Assembly (NCBI GenBank): GCA_033977485.1
Contig: CM066984.1
Span: forward strand, 48,844,600 to 48,908,599
Direction: 5' to 3'
DNA length: 64,000 nt
Origin: Hydrangea macrophylla
Taxonomy: Eukaryota > Streptophyta > Magnoliopsida > Cornales > Hydrangeaceae
Shown: positions 36,801 through 48,800 of the stretch, piece by piece
Layout: every line of letters starts with the position of its first letter
How positions within the stretch are numbered: position 1 is the first letter of the stretch
Program-made: the position numbers and the translations under genes
The notes under the pieces: model-generated
Seen by the model: only the letters and a program-made list of their open reading frames with translations
Told to the model about the DNA's origin: nothing
The model's database searches: none

Positions 36801-39800
36801 AGAACCTCCGGCGACCCTCGCCTTCCCCTCCAGCACCTCCGGCGAGTCTCCCCTGACCTTCGCGACCTTCGGGCAGTCCTCCAATAACTCCGGCGACCTC
36901 TTACACATCTCTGCCAGCCCTCTGTGTATACGTGTCATGGTTCGAAAACTCGGTCGATACCGAGTCGTATCGGCCGAGTTAACTCGGTTTCGCCGTTTCG
37001 GTGAGTGCCAATACGAGTCAACTCGGCGAGTTACAGTCGAGTAAAAAAAAATATTTATCGCGAGTTAACTCGCCCGATACGGACGAGATAAGGAAAAATC
37101 GGTACGGATCGTCCGAAACGTGGGTTTTGAGGTGACAGAAAGCAAAAAAAATGTTGGAAGCACATACCTTTTGCTGACTGAAACTCCCAAAACTCCCAAG
37201 GGCATCTTCATCTTCATATCTCTTTCTTCAGATCATCATCTTCATCTTCAGATCTGATCTTCGGAGTTCGGATCTTCATCTTCTTCCCGAAGGTATGTCA
37301 TCGATCTGTGTGTGCATGTGTGTGTGTCGCGAGCTGTGTGTGTGTGTGTGTCGCGATCTGTGTCGTGTGTGTGATTGAGTGTGTGTCGATCTCTGTGTGT
37401 GTGTGTGTGTTTGATTGTGTGTAGAGTGTTTGTGTGTGTGATTGTGTGTTGGCTTAACACAGCCATAGTAGATATATATATAGTAGGAGTAATATCTAGT
37501 AATTTTTTTTTGTTTTTGGTTTTTGTTTTGGCTGAATAACCCAATATTAGGTTATTAATTTCTAGTAATTTTTTCTTCTTCTCCCTTTTTTTTTTTTCCT
37601 TCTAGTTTGTGTGTTTGTTTTATTTTTATTTTTTTGCTCTAAAATAGGAAAGTTATTTAGTGTAGAATAACTATACTTTTTGAGTGTATATATTATCTTA
37701 AAAAATTAGATTGGACAACATAAAAAATTAAATAAATGAGGTTGGACAAATATTATCTAATTTCTAGTAATTTCTTCTTCTTCTCCCTATTTTTTTTTTC
37801 CTAGTGTGTGTGTGTGTGTGTGTTTTTTTTATTTTTTTGCTCTAAAATAGGAGAGTTGTTTAGTGTAGAATAACTATACTTTTTGAGTGTATATATTATC
37901 TTTAAAAAATAAGATTGGACAATATAAAAAATTAAAAAATGAGGTTGGACAAATATTATCTAATTTCTAGTAATTTCTTCTTCTCCCTATTTTTTTTTTC
38001 CTAGTGTGTGTTTGTTTTATTTTTTATTTTTGCTCTAAAATATGAGAGTTATTTGCTGTAGAATAACTATACTCCATGTGGCACTGATGTTCCATGTGTA
38101 CAATTATTAGACATTAGATCGACAGCGTCTGAATTGAATAAGATGTGCTTCTATAATTGGTACATTGTGTATTCTGGAAATCTATTAAGCAAATTTTGCT
38201 ATTCTTATTATTTTAGAATTTTCATAATTTTTTCATATTTTTTTGAACCTTAAATCTAGTGTATCGGAGCGTATCGCCCAATACCAGGCCATATCGCTGC
38301 TACATTGAGTCGTCACAACGGTCTCCGATACCGCGACCGATACCGCGACTTTGAACCATGATATGTGTGGTGCAGATCTTGGTTTTTTGGCTTCTTTTGG
38401 CTTTGTTTCACTTCACATCTCGTCCCTTTTTCGCTCATTTGGTTCCGATCTGTTGTCCATGGAGTCCAAAGCTCTCCCTCAACTCACCACTAGGAAGTTG
38501 AATGGGTCCAATTTTCTTCAATGGTCTCAGGCTGTTCATATTGCTCTCACTGGCTTGGGGTTTGATGCTTATCTTACCGAATCTTCTCCCACTACCGATG
38601 ACAAGGCTATCAAGACATGGAAGCAAATGGATGCCCAAATCGTTGCCCTCCTTTGGAACTGCATGGAACCACACATTGCGGATATGTGCGGTCACTTGGG
38701 CACTTGTAAGGATATTTGGGAGTATACTCATCTGTTATTCTCCATCGATCTCACTCGGATGTATGATCTCTCCTCTCAGTACTTTCAGTTGCAGCAAAGT
38801 GATCTCTCCGTTACGGAGTATTTTGCCTCCTTCAAACGGTTAGTTGAAGAATTGAACGACGTCATGCCTATTACTACTGATGCAAAGAAACAGCAAGAAC
38901 AGAGGGAACAAATGGCAGTAATGAAGTTTTTTGCTGGCTTAAAACCTGATTTTGAGCCTGTTCGATCCCAGATTCTAGGGGGTGCCTCTCTGCCTTCTCT
39001 TGCTGAGACTTACCAGCGTGTTCTCCGGAGTACATCTCGTGATCAGGGTTCTAATTCCTCTGTTACTGATCATTCTGCCTTAGTTACTCAGGCTCCACCA
39101 CCCACTGCTAGTCGGGGTGATGGTAATCCCCGTCGTGGCCGTGGTGGTAATCGTGGTGGATATGGGGGCCGTGGTCGTGGTGGTCGTCCTCATTGCACCA
39201 ATTGTGATAAGGACGGTCATTATAAGGAGACATGTTGGGATCTTATTGGTCGCCCTGCTCGATTTGCACATGCTGTTGTCTCTAGTGATGCTTCATCCTC
39301 TTCTTATGCTCCTGTTGCGGGTGATCCGATTTCCATTTCCGGTGAAGAGTACTCTCAATTTCTTCAGTTTCAGGCCTCTCAGCATGCTTCTGCTCCTAGC
39401 ACATCTCTTGCTCAGAAAGGTACCTCCACTGCTTGTCTTACTTCCCGTACTCGTCCTTGGGTAATTGACTCTGCTGCCACCGATCATCTCACAGGTATAT
39501 CCACCCTTTTTTCTTCTCTTGAGCCATCTTCTTCTTTACCGCCCGTTACTTTGGCGGATGGCTCTTCTATGCCCGTTGAAGGCATAGGGACTGTCCAATT
39601 ATCCCCGTCTTTGTCCTTATCATTTGTCCTTTTTATATCACGTTCACCTTTTAATTTGATATCTGTTGGGAAGTTGACTAAAGATCTTAATGTTTGTGTT
39701 TCTTTTTTCCCTGATTCTGTTCTTATTCAGGATTTGGCGACTCGGAGGACGATTGGCGTAGGGCATGAATCCGAAGGTCTTTACTACTTTGATGAATTGC

Positions 39801-42800
39801 CTTCTTCTTCAACTCCAACAGCTTGTCCTGCCACTGTGTCTCCTCACCAGATCCATTGCCGTCTTGGTCATCCTTCCTTAGCCAATCTGAAGCTACTAGT
39901 ACCTAGTTTAAGTCATTTATCTACTTTAGAATGTGAGTCTTGTCAATTGGGGAAGCATCACCGTGTCCAATTTGCTCCTCGAGTTAATAATCGTGTGTCT
40001 AGTCTATTTCAATTAGTGCACTCAGATGCTTGGGGTCCACATCGTATTACTTTAATAAAGGGGTATCGGTATTTTGTTAGTTTTGTTGATGATTTTTTCC
40101 GAGCTACGTGGCTTATTTAATGAAAAATCGTTCCGAGTTATTTACTATATTTTCTACATTCTGTAATGAAATTAAGACTCAGTTTAATGTTCCTATTCAA
40201 ATTCTACGTAGTGACAATGCACAAGAATATTTTTCCCATCCCTTCACTTCATATATGGCACAAGATGGCATGCTTCATCAATCCTCGTGTGTGAACCCCT
40301 CAGCAAAATCGGGTTGCAGAAAGAAAAATCGTCACTTATTAGAAGTCACCTGTACATTGTTATTTGAGATGCGGGTCCCCAAGATCTTCTGGGGAGATGC
40401 AGTTCTTACTGCTTGCCATTTGATTAACCGTATGCCATCTTCCATTCTAGATCGAGCCACACCCCATGCCACTTTGTTTCCCACTACTCCACCTTTCCCT
40501 GTTGCTCCACGTGTGTTCGGGTGTGTCTGCTTTGTGTATCAACTCACTCCCGGTACCGACAAGTTGGATCCCCGTGCTATCAAGTGTGTTTTCTTAAGGT
40601 ACTCCAGAACACAGAAAGGCTATCGTTGTTATAGTTTCTACTTTGCATCGCTTCTTTGTCTCTGCTGATGTTACCTTTTTTGAATCCACCCCATATTACT
40701 CTGAGTCTCACTCTATTATTGATCCTGACTTTATGGTTCCCCTTTCCCTTCCCCTCTCCCTACCTCCCAAAGCTGGATTGGACCGTCCTGACCTCCAGAC
40801 ATACACTCGCCGCCATCAGACTGTTGAGACTATTCAAGATTCCGCTACTACGCCTGTGGCCTCCGTGTCTTCAGATCCGCCTCCGTCAGACTCAGACCTT
40901 CCGATTGCTCTCCGGAAGGGTAAGCGTACTTGTACTTCTCATCCTATTGCAAATTTTGTCTCTTATGATCATTTGTCTCCCACTTTTTCTTCGTTTGTTG
41001 CCTCGTTGTCTACTTTTTCTATTCCCAAGTCTACTGCCGAGGCCCTTTCTCATTCAGGATGGAAACAAGCTATGGAGGATGAAATGCTTGCTTTGAGAGA
41101 AACTGGTACTTGGGATTTAGTAGCTCTTCCACCTGGGAAGTCTGTCGTTGGGTGTCGTTGGGTGTTTGATGTTAAAATGCATCCTAATGGAACTCTTGAT
41201 CGGTTGAAAGCACGTCTTGTTGCCAAGGGATATACTCAGGTTTATGATCTTGATTATTTCGAGACATTTCTCCGGTTGCCAAGATTGCTTCTGTTCGTCT
41301 CTTCATCTCCCTTGCTGCTGCATATCACTTGCCACTACATCAGTTGGATGTCAAGAATACTTTTCTCAATGGCACTCTTTTGGAGGAGGTATATATGGAG
41401 CAACCACCTGGGTTTGTTGCTTAGGGGGAGTCTAGTATGGTCTGTCGATTGAAGAAGTCTCTGTTTGGTCTGAAACAGTCCCCTCGTGCTTGGTTTGGAA
41501 GATTTAGTGAAGTTGTTGCCGAATTTGGTCTCCAGCGGTGTGGTGTTGATCACTCTGTCTTTTATAAGCATTCTTTAGCAGGTAAAATCCTACTTGTTGT
41601 CTATGTTGATGATATTGTTATAACTGGAGATGATTCCAAGGGAATTCAGGAATTGAAGACCTTCTTGCAAAAGCAGTTCCAAACTAAAGACTTGGGACAA
41701 CTTAGATACTTTCTGGGAATTGAAGTTGCTAGATTTAGTGAAGGGATTTGTCTCTCTTAAAGAAAGTATGTTCTTGATCTCCTCTCTGAAACAGGCCTTT
41801 TAGGGTCCAAGCCCTTGGATTCTCCTATAGATCCTAATACTAAGTTGTTATCAGATCAGGGAGAGCTCATTGATGACCCAGGACAATACAGACGTCTGGT
41901 AGGGAAGCTTAATTACCTAACAATAACTAGACCTGATATTGCCTTCGCTGCGAGTGTAATTAGCCAGTTTATGGATTGTCCTCGAACAAACCATTGGGAT
42001 GCAGTGATACACATTTTGAGATATCTCAAAGGTGCTCCAGGACATGGTTTGTTGTACAAAGATCATGGTCACATACGAGTAGAAGGTTACACTGATGCAG
42101 ATTGGGCAGGTTCTCCTGATGATAGGAGATCCACTACAGGCTATTGTGTTATCGTTGGAGGAAACTTTGTTTCGTGGAAAAGCAAGAAATAAACTGTGGT
42201 AGCTCGGTCTAGCGCAGAATCAGAGTACAGAGCCATGACCCATTCTACTTGTGAGCTAGTATGGACAAAGCACTTATTAGAGGAACTTGGGTTTACTCAA
42301 ACTACTCCAATGAGTTTGGTACGTGATAATCAAGCTGCAGTTCATATTGCCTCTAATCCCGTTTTTCATGAAAGGACAAAGCACATTGAAATCGATTGTC
42401 ACTTTGTTCGAGAGAAGCTTTTGGAAAATGTTATTCATACAGTGCATGTAAAGTTTGCAGATCAATTAGCTGACTTGTTCACTAAAGCATTAGGAGGGAT
42501 TCGAGTGAAGTATATTTGTAACAAGCTTGGTGCATATGACATGTATGCTCCAGCTTGAGGGGGAGTGTTATAGTGTGTATTATTGTATCTTGGGTTGTCC
42601 CACATCGCTTAGTTAGTTTAGTTGTCTAGGAGTTAGACGCCTATATATAGGCTCTTGTATTCTTCGTCCTATTAATTCAATATATTGTGAGTATACACAC
42701 ATTTACAGCTACCTTGATGGGATTTATATGTGCATATGTTGCAGGAATTTCAGGAAATGTGCTTTGCAATTTTCTGAACCACAATTGGTCTAGGTTTTTG

Positions 42801-45800
42801 GTGTTAAATTAAAATCCAAAAAGTTCCGATAAGGTTTGGGTTGAAAAAAGCTTGGTAGGTTAGGTTTTTAGGATGCTACATAGATCTTTCGCTCTGAACT
42901 ATACCGATTACTAGATAGTGTAACTATGTAAGAGAGTAAAAAGTTTAGGATGCTTGTTGAGAGTTCTTTAGGATTCAACCCCCAAGGCCAAGTTGAATAA
43001 TATATTGCACACCCCTGACTGAAAACTCCATAACTTCCACTAGTTAGAAAATTTCTAGCCTCTAGGGACCCACAATCACTTCACACAAATTAAGATGTAT
43101 GAATTAATACTACAGCCCATGTCAGATAATTTTGAAAAATCCAAGTTAGGAGACCTTCAGTAAGAGTGTTTGATGTTAACAAAGTGACACAAAAGTAATA
43201 CTCAGTTCAACTGCAACTTGATCACTTGAGGTCTCAATCATGCTTTTGTAACATTGCAATTTGGCTGTCATGCTCTGCCGCCTTTTGTCAAATTAAAGGT
43301 TCTTGTCTATGAAGCACGGACACGGACACTCTGACACGGATACGACATGACACCGGCATGCCGACACTGCAAAATCCTAAAAAATTACGTCGACACTGCA
43401 TAAAAAGTGTCCATGAAGTGTTGTGTTCGTGTGTCGGACATGATAATACACACGACACATTACCTACTTAGGAGTGTCGGTGCTACCTAGGTTCTTGTAG
43501 ACTTTTCTTTGTAAAGTTTATGAATTTCACCATTGCAAGTGTTGTTTTGCTTTTGATGATGGAGTAAATATCCTTTTGATCATGCAGGGTTAAAACTTGT
43601 GTAGTGTTCGTTGTCTGTGATTTCGTTGAAAATTGACGATCTATATTGTCACAATACTATGTAATAATTGTTTATGCAATGTTGCTGATGTACATCAAGC
43701 TCGTGGTTCGATTCTTGATTAGCTATATCTCAAAAGAATAATGCTATGCTTCCCAAGTTTCTCATCCCAAATGCTTCACAAATACTTGTGGCAGTGGGCC
43801 CATTGGTTTTTGATTGGAGGATGGTGAAGTGACTCCACAGTGGCCCCACTCCCACATGTATTTGGGAAGCATTTGGGATGAGAAATTTGGGAAGCATAGC
43901 ATTACTCATCTCAAAATATGTTTTGGGGTATAAATTTGAATGGTCCTGAGGGCAACCTATTGGTCCCTATAAATCAAAAGAAAAGAATTCTATTTTGAGG
44001 GTGGTTCTGATGGGAACTATGGTGGTCTAGTGCACTATTCCAAAAACAGTGAAACTAGCTTATCAAAGAAAACATTTTTAGTTGCAGTTTCTTCTTATTT
44101 AATCTTACAAGTAGTCAATCATTATTTTTTTTATTTTTTTTACTTATTCTTTACAATTGAGTCACTAGACGAGACTCGCACAAATTTATGAAAGTATGAT
44201 GCTGACCATCTAACAATGAATGCACAAGTTTTTGGACAATTATGACCCACTTTTTAAAGAAAACAACAAAGTTTCTTTTAAAGCATGAAATACATTTTGG
44301 TAGTTGTGTATAGAGTACTACATCCATTTTAGGAGTTGTATATGAGACCCAATTGAACTTTATTTACAGTGTCTCCATTCTTGATTATAGTATCAATGGT
44401 ACTGTTGTACTGGTTTCTTCCGTGGTTTCGAAAACACACTTTGCAAGAAGTAGCAACTGGAAAGAAATTCATTCTTGCCTTCCTGAAATTATTGTTTAAC
44501 CTTGCAGGGTGAAATCCATCATGTTATGAATCCTGACCCATATCGTGGAGCATTTGGCTCTGATGCCATTCCTTACGCCAAAGATGTCCAAGATCACATT
44601 GATTACGGCACTTCAGGACAAATTGCTGGTTTTATTGCTGAAACAATTCAGGTTAGTGTGGAAGCTATTTTTCGTAGAGGGTCTATAAATGGTGTTTTGA
44701 CCTTCACGATCGGTTGATACTTATTTAACATCGCATCTTCACCTCCAAATCTTTTTAGGGAGTCGGAGGAGCTGTTGAGTTAGCCCCTGGATACTTGAAA
44801 CTGGTTTACGACATCGTTCGCAAGGCAGGTGGCGTCTGCATTGCTGACGAAGTGCAAACTGGATTCGGTCGCACCGGAAGCCATTATTGGGGTTTTGAAA
44901 CACAGGGTGTTGTTCCTGATATCGTCACCATGGCAAAGGTCTCCTATTATCCCATGCAATATACTAATCTGAATTCTTAAGAGCGCTAGGCTCTGGTTGG
45001 TTCATGGATTCAGTGAGGGAAAAGAAAAGGAAACACTCAAGGGAAATGACTTCTCTTTATTTGGTTAGTGAGGAAACAATGAGGAAAATAGGAAATAATG
45101 TGAAAAATTAAATTTATGCATCGTTAGATTTGGTGATTTACTTCCTTCCACTTTTTCTTGAGTTCCTATTATATTTTGAAAACTTGTAGTTTCTACTAGT
45201 TTGGAAAAAACTCTTGGGAAATAGTTTCCCTTTCCTTTTTGGTTCATGGATTTAGAGAGGTAAGACAACACTGAGGAAAACACTTTTATTTGTTTGCTTA
45301 ATAATGGAAACAAAGTAAAAATAGGAAGGAAAAGAAGATATGATTACAAATAAAATTAGAATTTCTGAACGTTGTGAGTCACTTACCTTCCTCTTTTCTT
45401 GAGTTTCTGTTACATTTTGGAAATAGTTAATTTCTAATCTTCTATGTGCACGGAGAAAAAGAAAACACGAAGGAAATGCTTTTCCTTCTCCCTTTCTTCT
45501 CCTTCTCTAAATCTATTATGAATAAAACAGAGCCTTAATGTATTGTTTTATAGGTTTCAGTGTTTCACCGTCAATCTGCATTGGTTACAATTATTGTCTA
45601 TCATAAATTTTGTACCGTTGTTCTATTGGATTTCTTGTTATCAGGGTATTGGAAACGGTTTACCATTAGGAGCTGTGGTGACAACGCCAGAAATAGCAAA
45701 TGTAATGGCTCAGAAAATCCAGTTCAACACATTTGGTGGAAACCCTGTATGCTCTGCTGGTGGACATGCAGTGCTGAGAGTTCTTGAAAAGGAGAAGCGT

Positions 45801-48800
45801 CAGAAGCATTGTGCTGATATTGGATCTCACTTGATCAGGCGTGTGAGAGATCTCCAGCAAAGACATGACAGTAATTTATCTTTTACTTGAATCTTGGAAA
45901 AAAATTATTCTTTATATTTGTTCTTAATTATTATTCATCGTCGCGTCATAGAAAACAGTTCACAGTGCTTGGTAATTAATATGGATATAGTTTTCTCCAT
46001 GTGAATTTCTTGCGCCCTGCTGAAGATTGCACGAAGCTTGCAGCTGTCCTGCCACATCAAATTTTCTTTTCATCTCTATAAAAACAAGGGAGTATTTAAG
46101 AGCGCGTTTGTTTTAGCTTTTAAGATAATCTCTCTTTGGAATATGAGTTTTTTAAAAATCTAAAAACTTGTGCTTTTTGGAAGATCTTATTTATTATTAT
46201 TTTTTTTGGCTTTAAAAAGGAATTAATTTTTTAAAGAGCTCTAGAAAGTAACCATACAAGGGACCCAAGTTAAAGTGAATATGTGATACTTTTTGTTAGA
46301 GATATATTTTAATCCTTGGATATATAACATGATCCGGTCAAATCCCATGATTTTGTGGATCACTTGATTTAGGGATTTGATTATGATTTCCATTGAGTTT
46401 TTTCCCCCCTTATTTTAGTCTTCTAGCTTGTATATTAGTGGACTTTATACTTAGGAATATAAGAGATCCTCAAGCTCCACTGGTGGGTCTTGCCGCCCTC
46501 CGAACCCCTATCATCTTCTTGTCCTCGTTTTGTGCCGATTCATCAGTAGTTTGTTTGTTCGTTTGTTTTTTCTTTCTTCTGTATTTTCAAATAAACCCCC
46601 ACTACATCTTCTACTTTCAGATTTCGGTTAGCCCATATATGGGCATTGTCAAGCCCCCGGCCAGCCCCTACGGGCATTGTCCAGTCATCGGCCTGCTCTC
46701 AAGGGCATTGTCATGCCATCGGCAGGCCTTTTGGGCCTTGTCCAGTCCTCGGCCAACCCTTTTCGGGGGATTTGAAGTGTGCAGCTCCTTTGGGGGCTCT
46801 CTTGTTGGGCTTGAACGTGTATGCACTCGCTGATTGATGTGTACTGCTGTGTGTGTTTAGCAGTGATGATCCCGTTGTTACATACTGGCCCTTATGGCTG
46901 GTGTTGTAACACCAGTTCCAGTCGAGTGATTCCGTTAGTGCCATTATCGCCAGCCTCAAAGAAATGTTTGGGGAACATGGCAGACCTGCTAGGCAGATGG
47001 CCATGCAAAAGATAATGAAAACTAAGATGTTGGAAGGAATTCTAGTTAGAGAACATGTTTTGAAAATGATAAATTATTTAAATGAACTGGAGACTCTAGG
47101 CGCCAACATTGAAGCACAGACCCAAGTTGATATGATCCTCAACTCCCTGTCTCCATCATTCGCTCAATTCAAGGTTAATTATAATATGAATCAAATGAAT
47201 TTTTCTATAAGATAATTGATGAGTGTTTCCAACGTTGAGAAATGAACTTCTTCTCGATTTAAGCCGAAAGGCAAGAAGGGAAAGAAGAAGGCTGGCACTA
47301 AGAAGAAGGCTGGCACCAACGTTTCTGTGGTTGCTATAGGGGGGGGGGGGGGGGGGGGGGGGGGGGTGGTTTTAGAGTTTCTTGACAATAAGACATTAGT
47401 TTTATCAAATGTGTACTTTACGTCCCTTTAATGAGACGCAATTTAATTTCATTTTCGGAATTATCGAATAATAGTTATTCTTTTCATTTTGAAACTGAGA
47501 TTGTTATTAAAAGAAATGGTTCTTTTATACGTTCTAGTGTTAAAATAAATGACTTGTATGTGATCACTCCAAATGTTTCTAAAGATTTTAACATAGAATT
47601 TGATAACTCAATGGTAACTGTACCATCTAAAAGAAATAAACCTTCCTCTAATCCACCAAGGCTTTGGCACATGAGGTTAGGTCACATCAATCTAAATAGG
47701 ATTGACAGACTAGTTAAAGAAATGATCTTAGGCAATTTGGTTCTAAGACCAATGCAAGTCTGTAAATCATGTTTAGAGGGTAAAATGACCAAAAGGCCAT
47801 TTCCAGTAAAGGCAACATAACCAATGCATTGTTGGAATTAGTTCACACTGACATGTGTGGTCCAATAAGTATTAGAGCTTGAGGTGATTATGAGTATTTT
47901 ATTACATTTACTGATGACTACTCTAGGCATGGATATGTGTACCTAATGCAGTACAAGTCTGAAGCCTTTGAAAGTTCAAAGAATTTAGGGCTGAAGTAGA
48001 GAAGCAATTAGACACGCATATCAAAGCCATTCGATCAGATCGAGGTGGCGAATACCTATGTAATGAATTTACTGATCACCTGATACAGAATGAGATTCTA
48101 TCACAGTTGACTGCATTTGGTACACCTCAGTAGAACGGTATAATAGAAAGAGGGAACCTGACACTTTTAGACATGACTAGGTTGATGATGAGTTATTCGG
48201 AGTTGCCATATTTATTTGGGGTTATGCTTTGAAAACCGCTATGTACATACTAAATCTTGTTCCAAGCAAATCTGTTCCTAAGACACCACGAGGGATGTGG
48301 ATTGGGCGCATGCCTCTTTGCACCATCTCTGGATATGGTGGTGTCCAACACATGTGCTGAAAGGAAAGATGAGCAAATTGGAATCACGATCGGAAGTATG
48401 TTACTTCATAGGGTATCCAAAGGGTACTTATGGTTGGTGTTTTTATGATCCAAGAGAATAAAAGGTGTTTGTTAGTACGAAATACGAATGCTGTTTTCTT
48501 GTAGAATGATTATATCATGAACCATAAACTTTGAGGAAGGATAGCTATGAGAGAAATAGATGGAGAGCCCTATATTCCTCATACAGTTGAAAACATAATA
48601 GGGCAAGAAAATACCACATCTTCACCCAATTCCGCCACGGTACCTCGTCGTAGTGGGTGGATATTCAGCCAGCCTGACAGATACATGTTCTTAAGGAGAA
48701 GTTTTTGAAGCTGTCTCCATAGAATCTGAATCTGATCCTGCTACATATGAAGAGGCGATGGCTGATGTTGATTCAGACCATTGGGTCGAAGCTATGAAAG

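Larger units (their letters stand above)
36305..42707 (+). mobile_element. Copia element B, near complete, with both LTRs
   Basis: 5' LTR 36305-36447 and 3' LTR 42566-42707 are 142-143 bp and differ at about four positions, so the insertion is fairly young. Flanks GATAC (36300-36304) and GCTAC (42708-42712) match at 4 of 5. The primer site TGGTATCAGAGC (36448-36459, initiator-Met tRNA) follows the 5' LTR, and polypurine GAGGGGGAG precedes the 3' LTR. A hAT element (36936-38360) sits in its leader. Confidence 0.93.
18049..44507 (+). other. Intron 3, 26.5 kb, filled with nested transposons
   Basis: Starts GTTCCA and ends TTGCAG between exons 3 and 4, both phase 0. Unique-looking intron sequence is limited to about 18049-18628, parts of 23503-24404 and parts of 42708-44507. 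The rest is four hAT elements, three MITEs, a SINE-like piece, a Tat-lineage gypsy element and two copia elements. Most retrotransposon coding sequence runs in the same direction as the gene. Confidence 0.9.

Noticed and set aside
37299..37450. His/Thr-rich frame opposite a GT repeat
   Set aside because: Low-complexity translation of a microsatellite in hAT copy 4.
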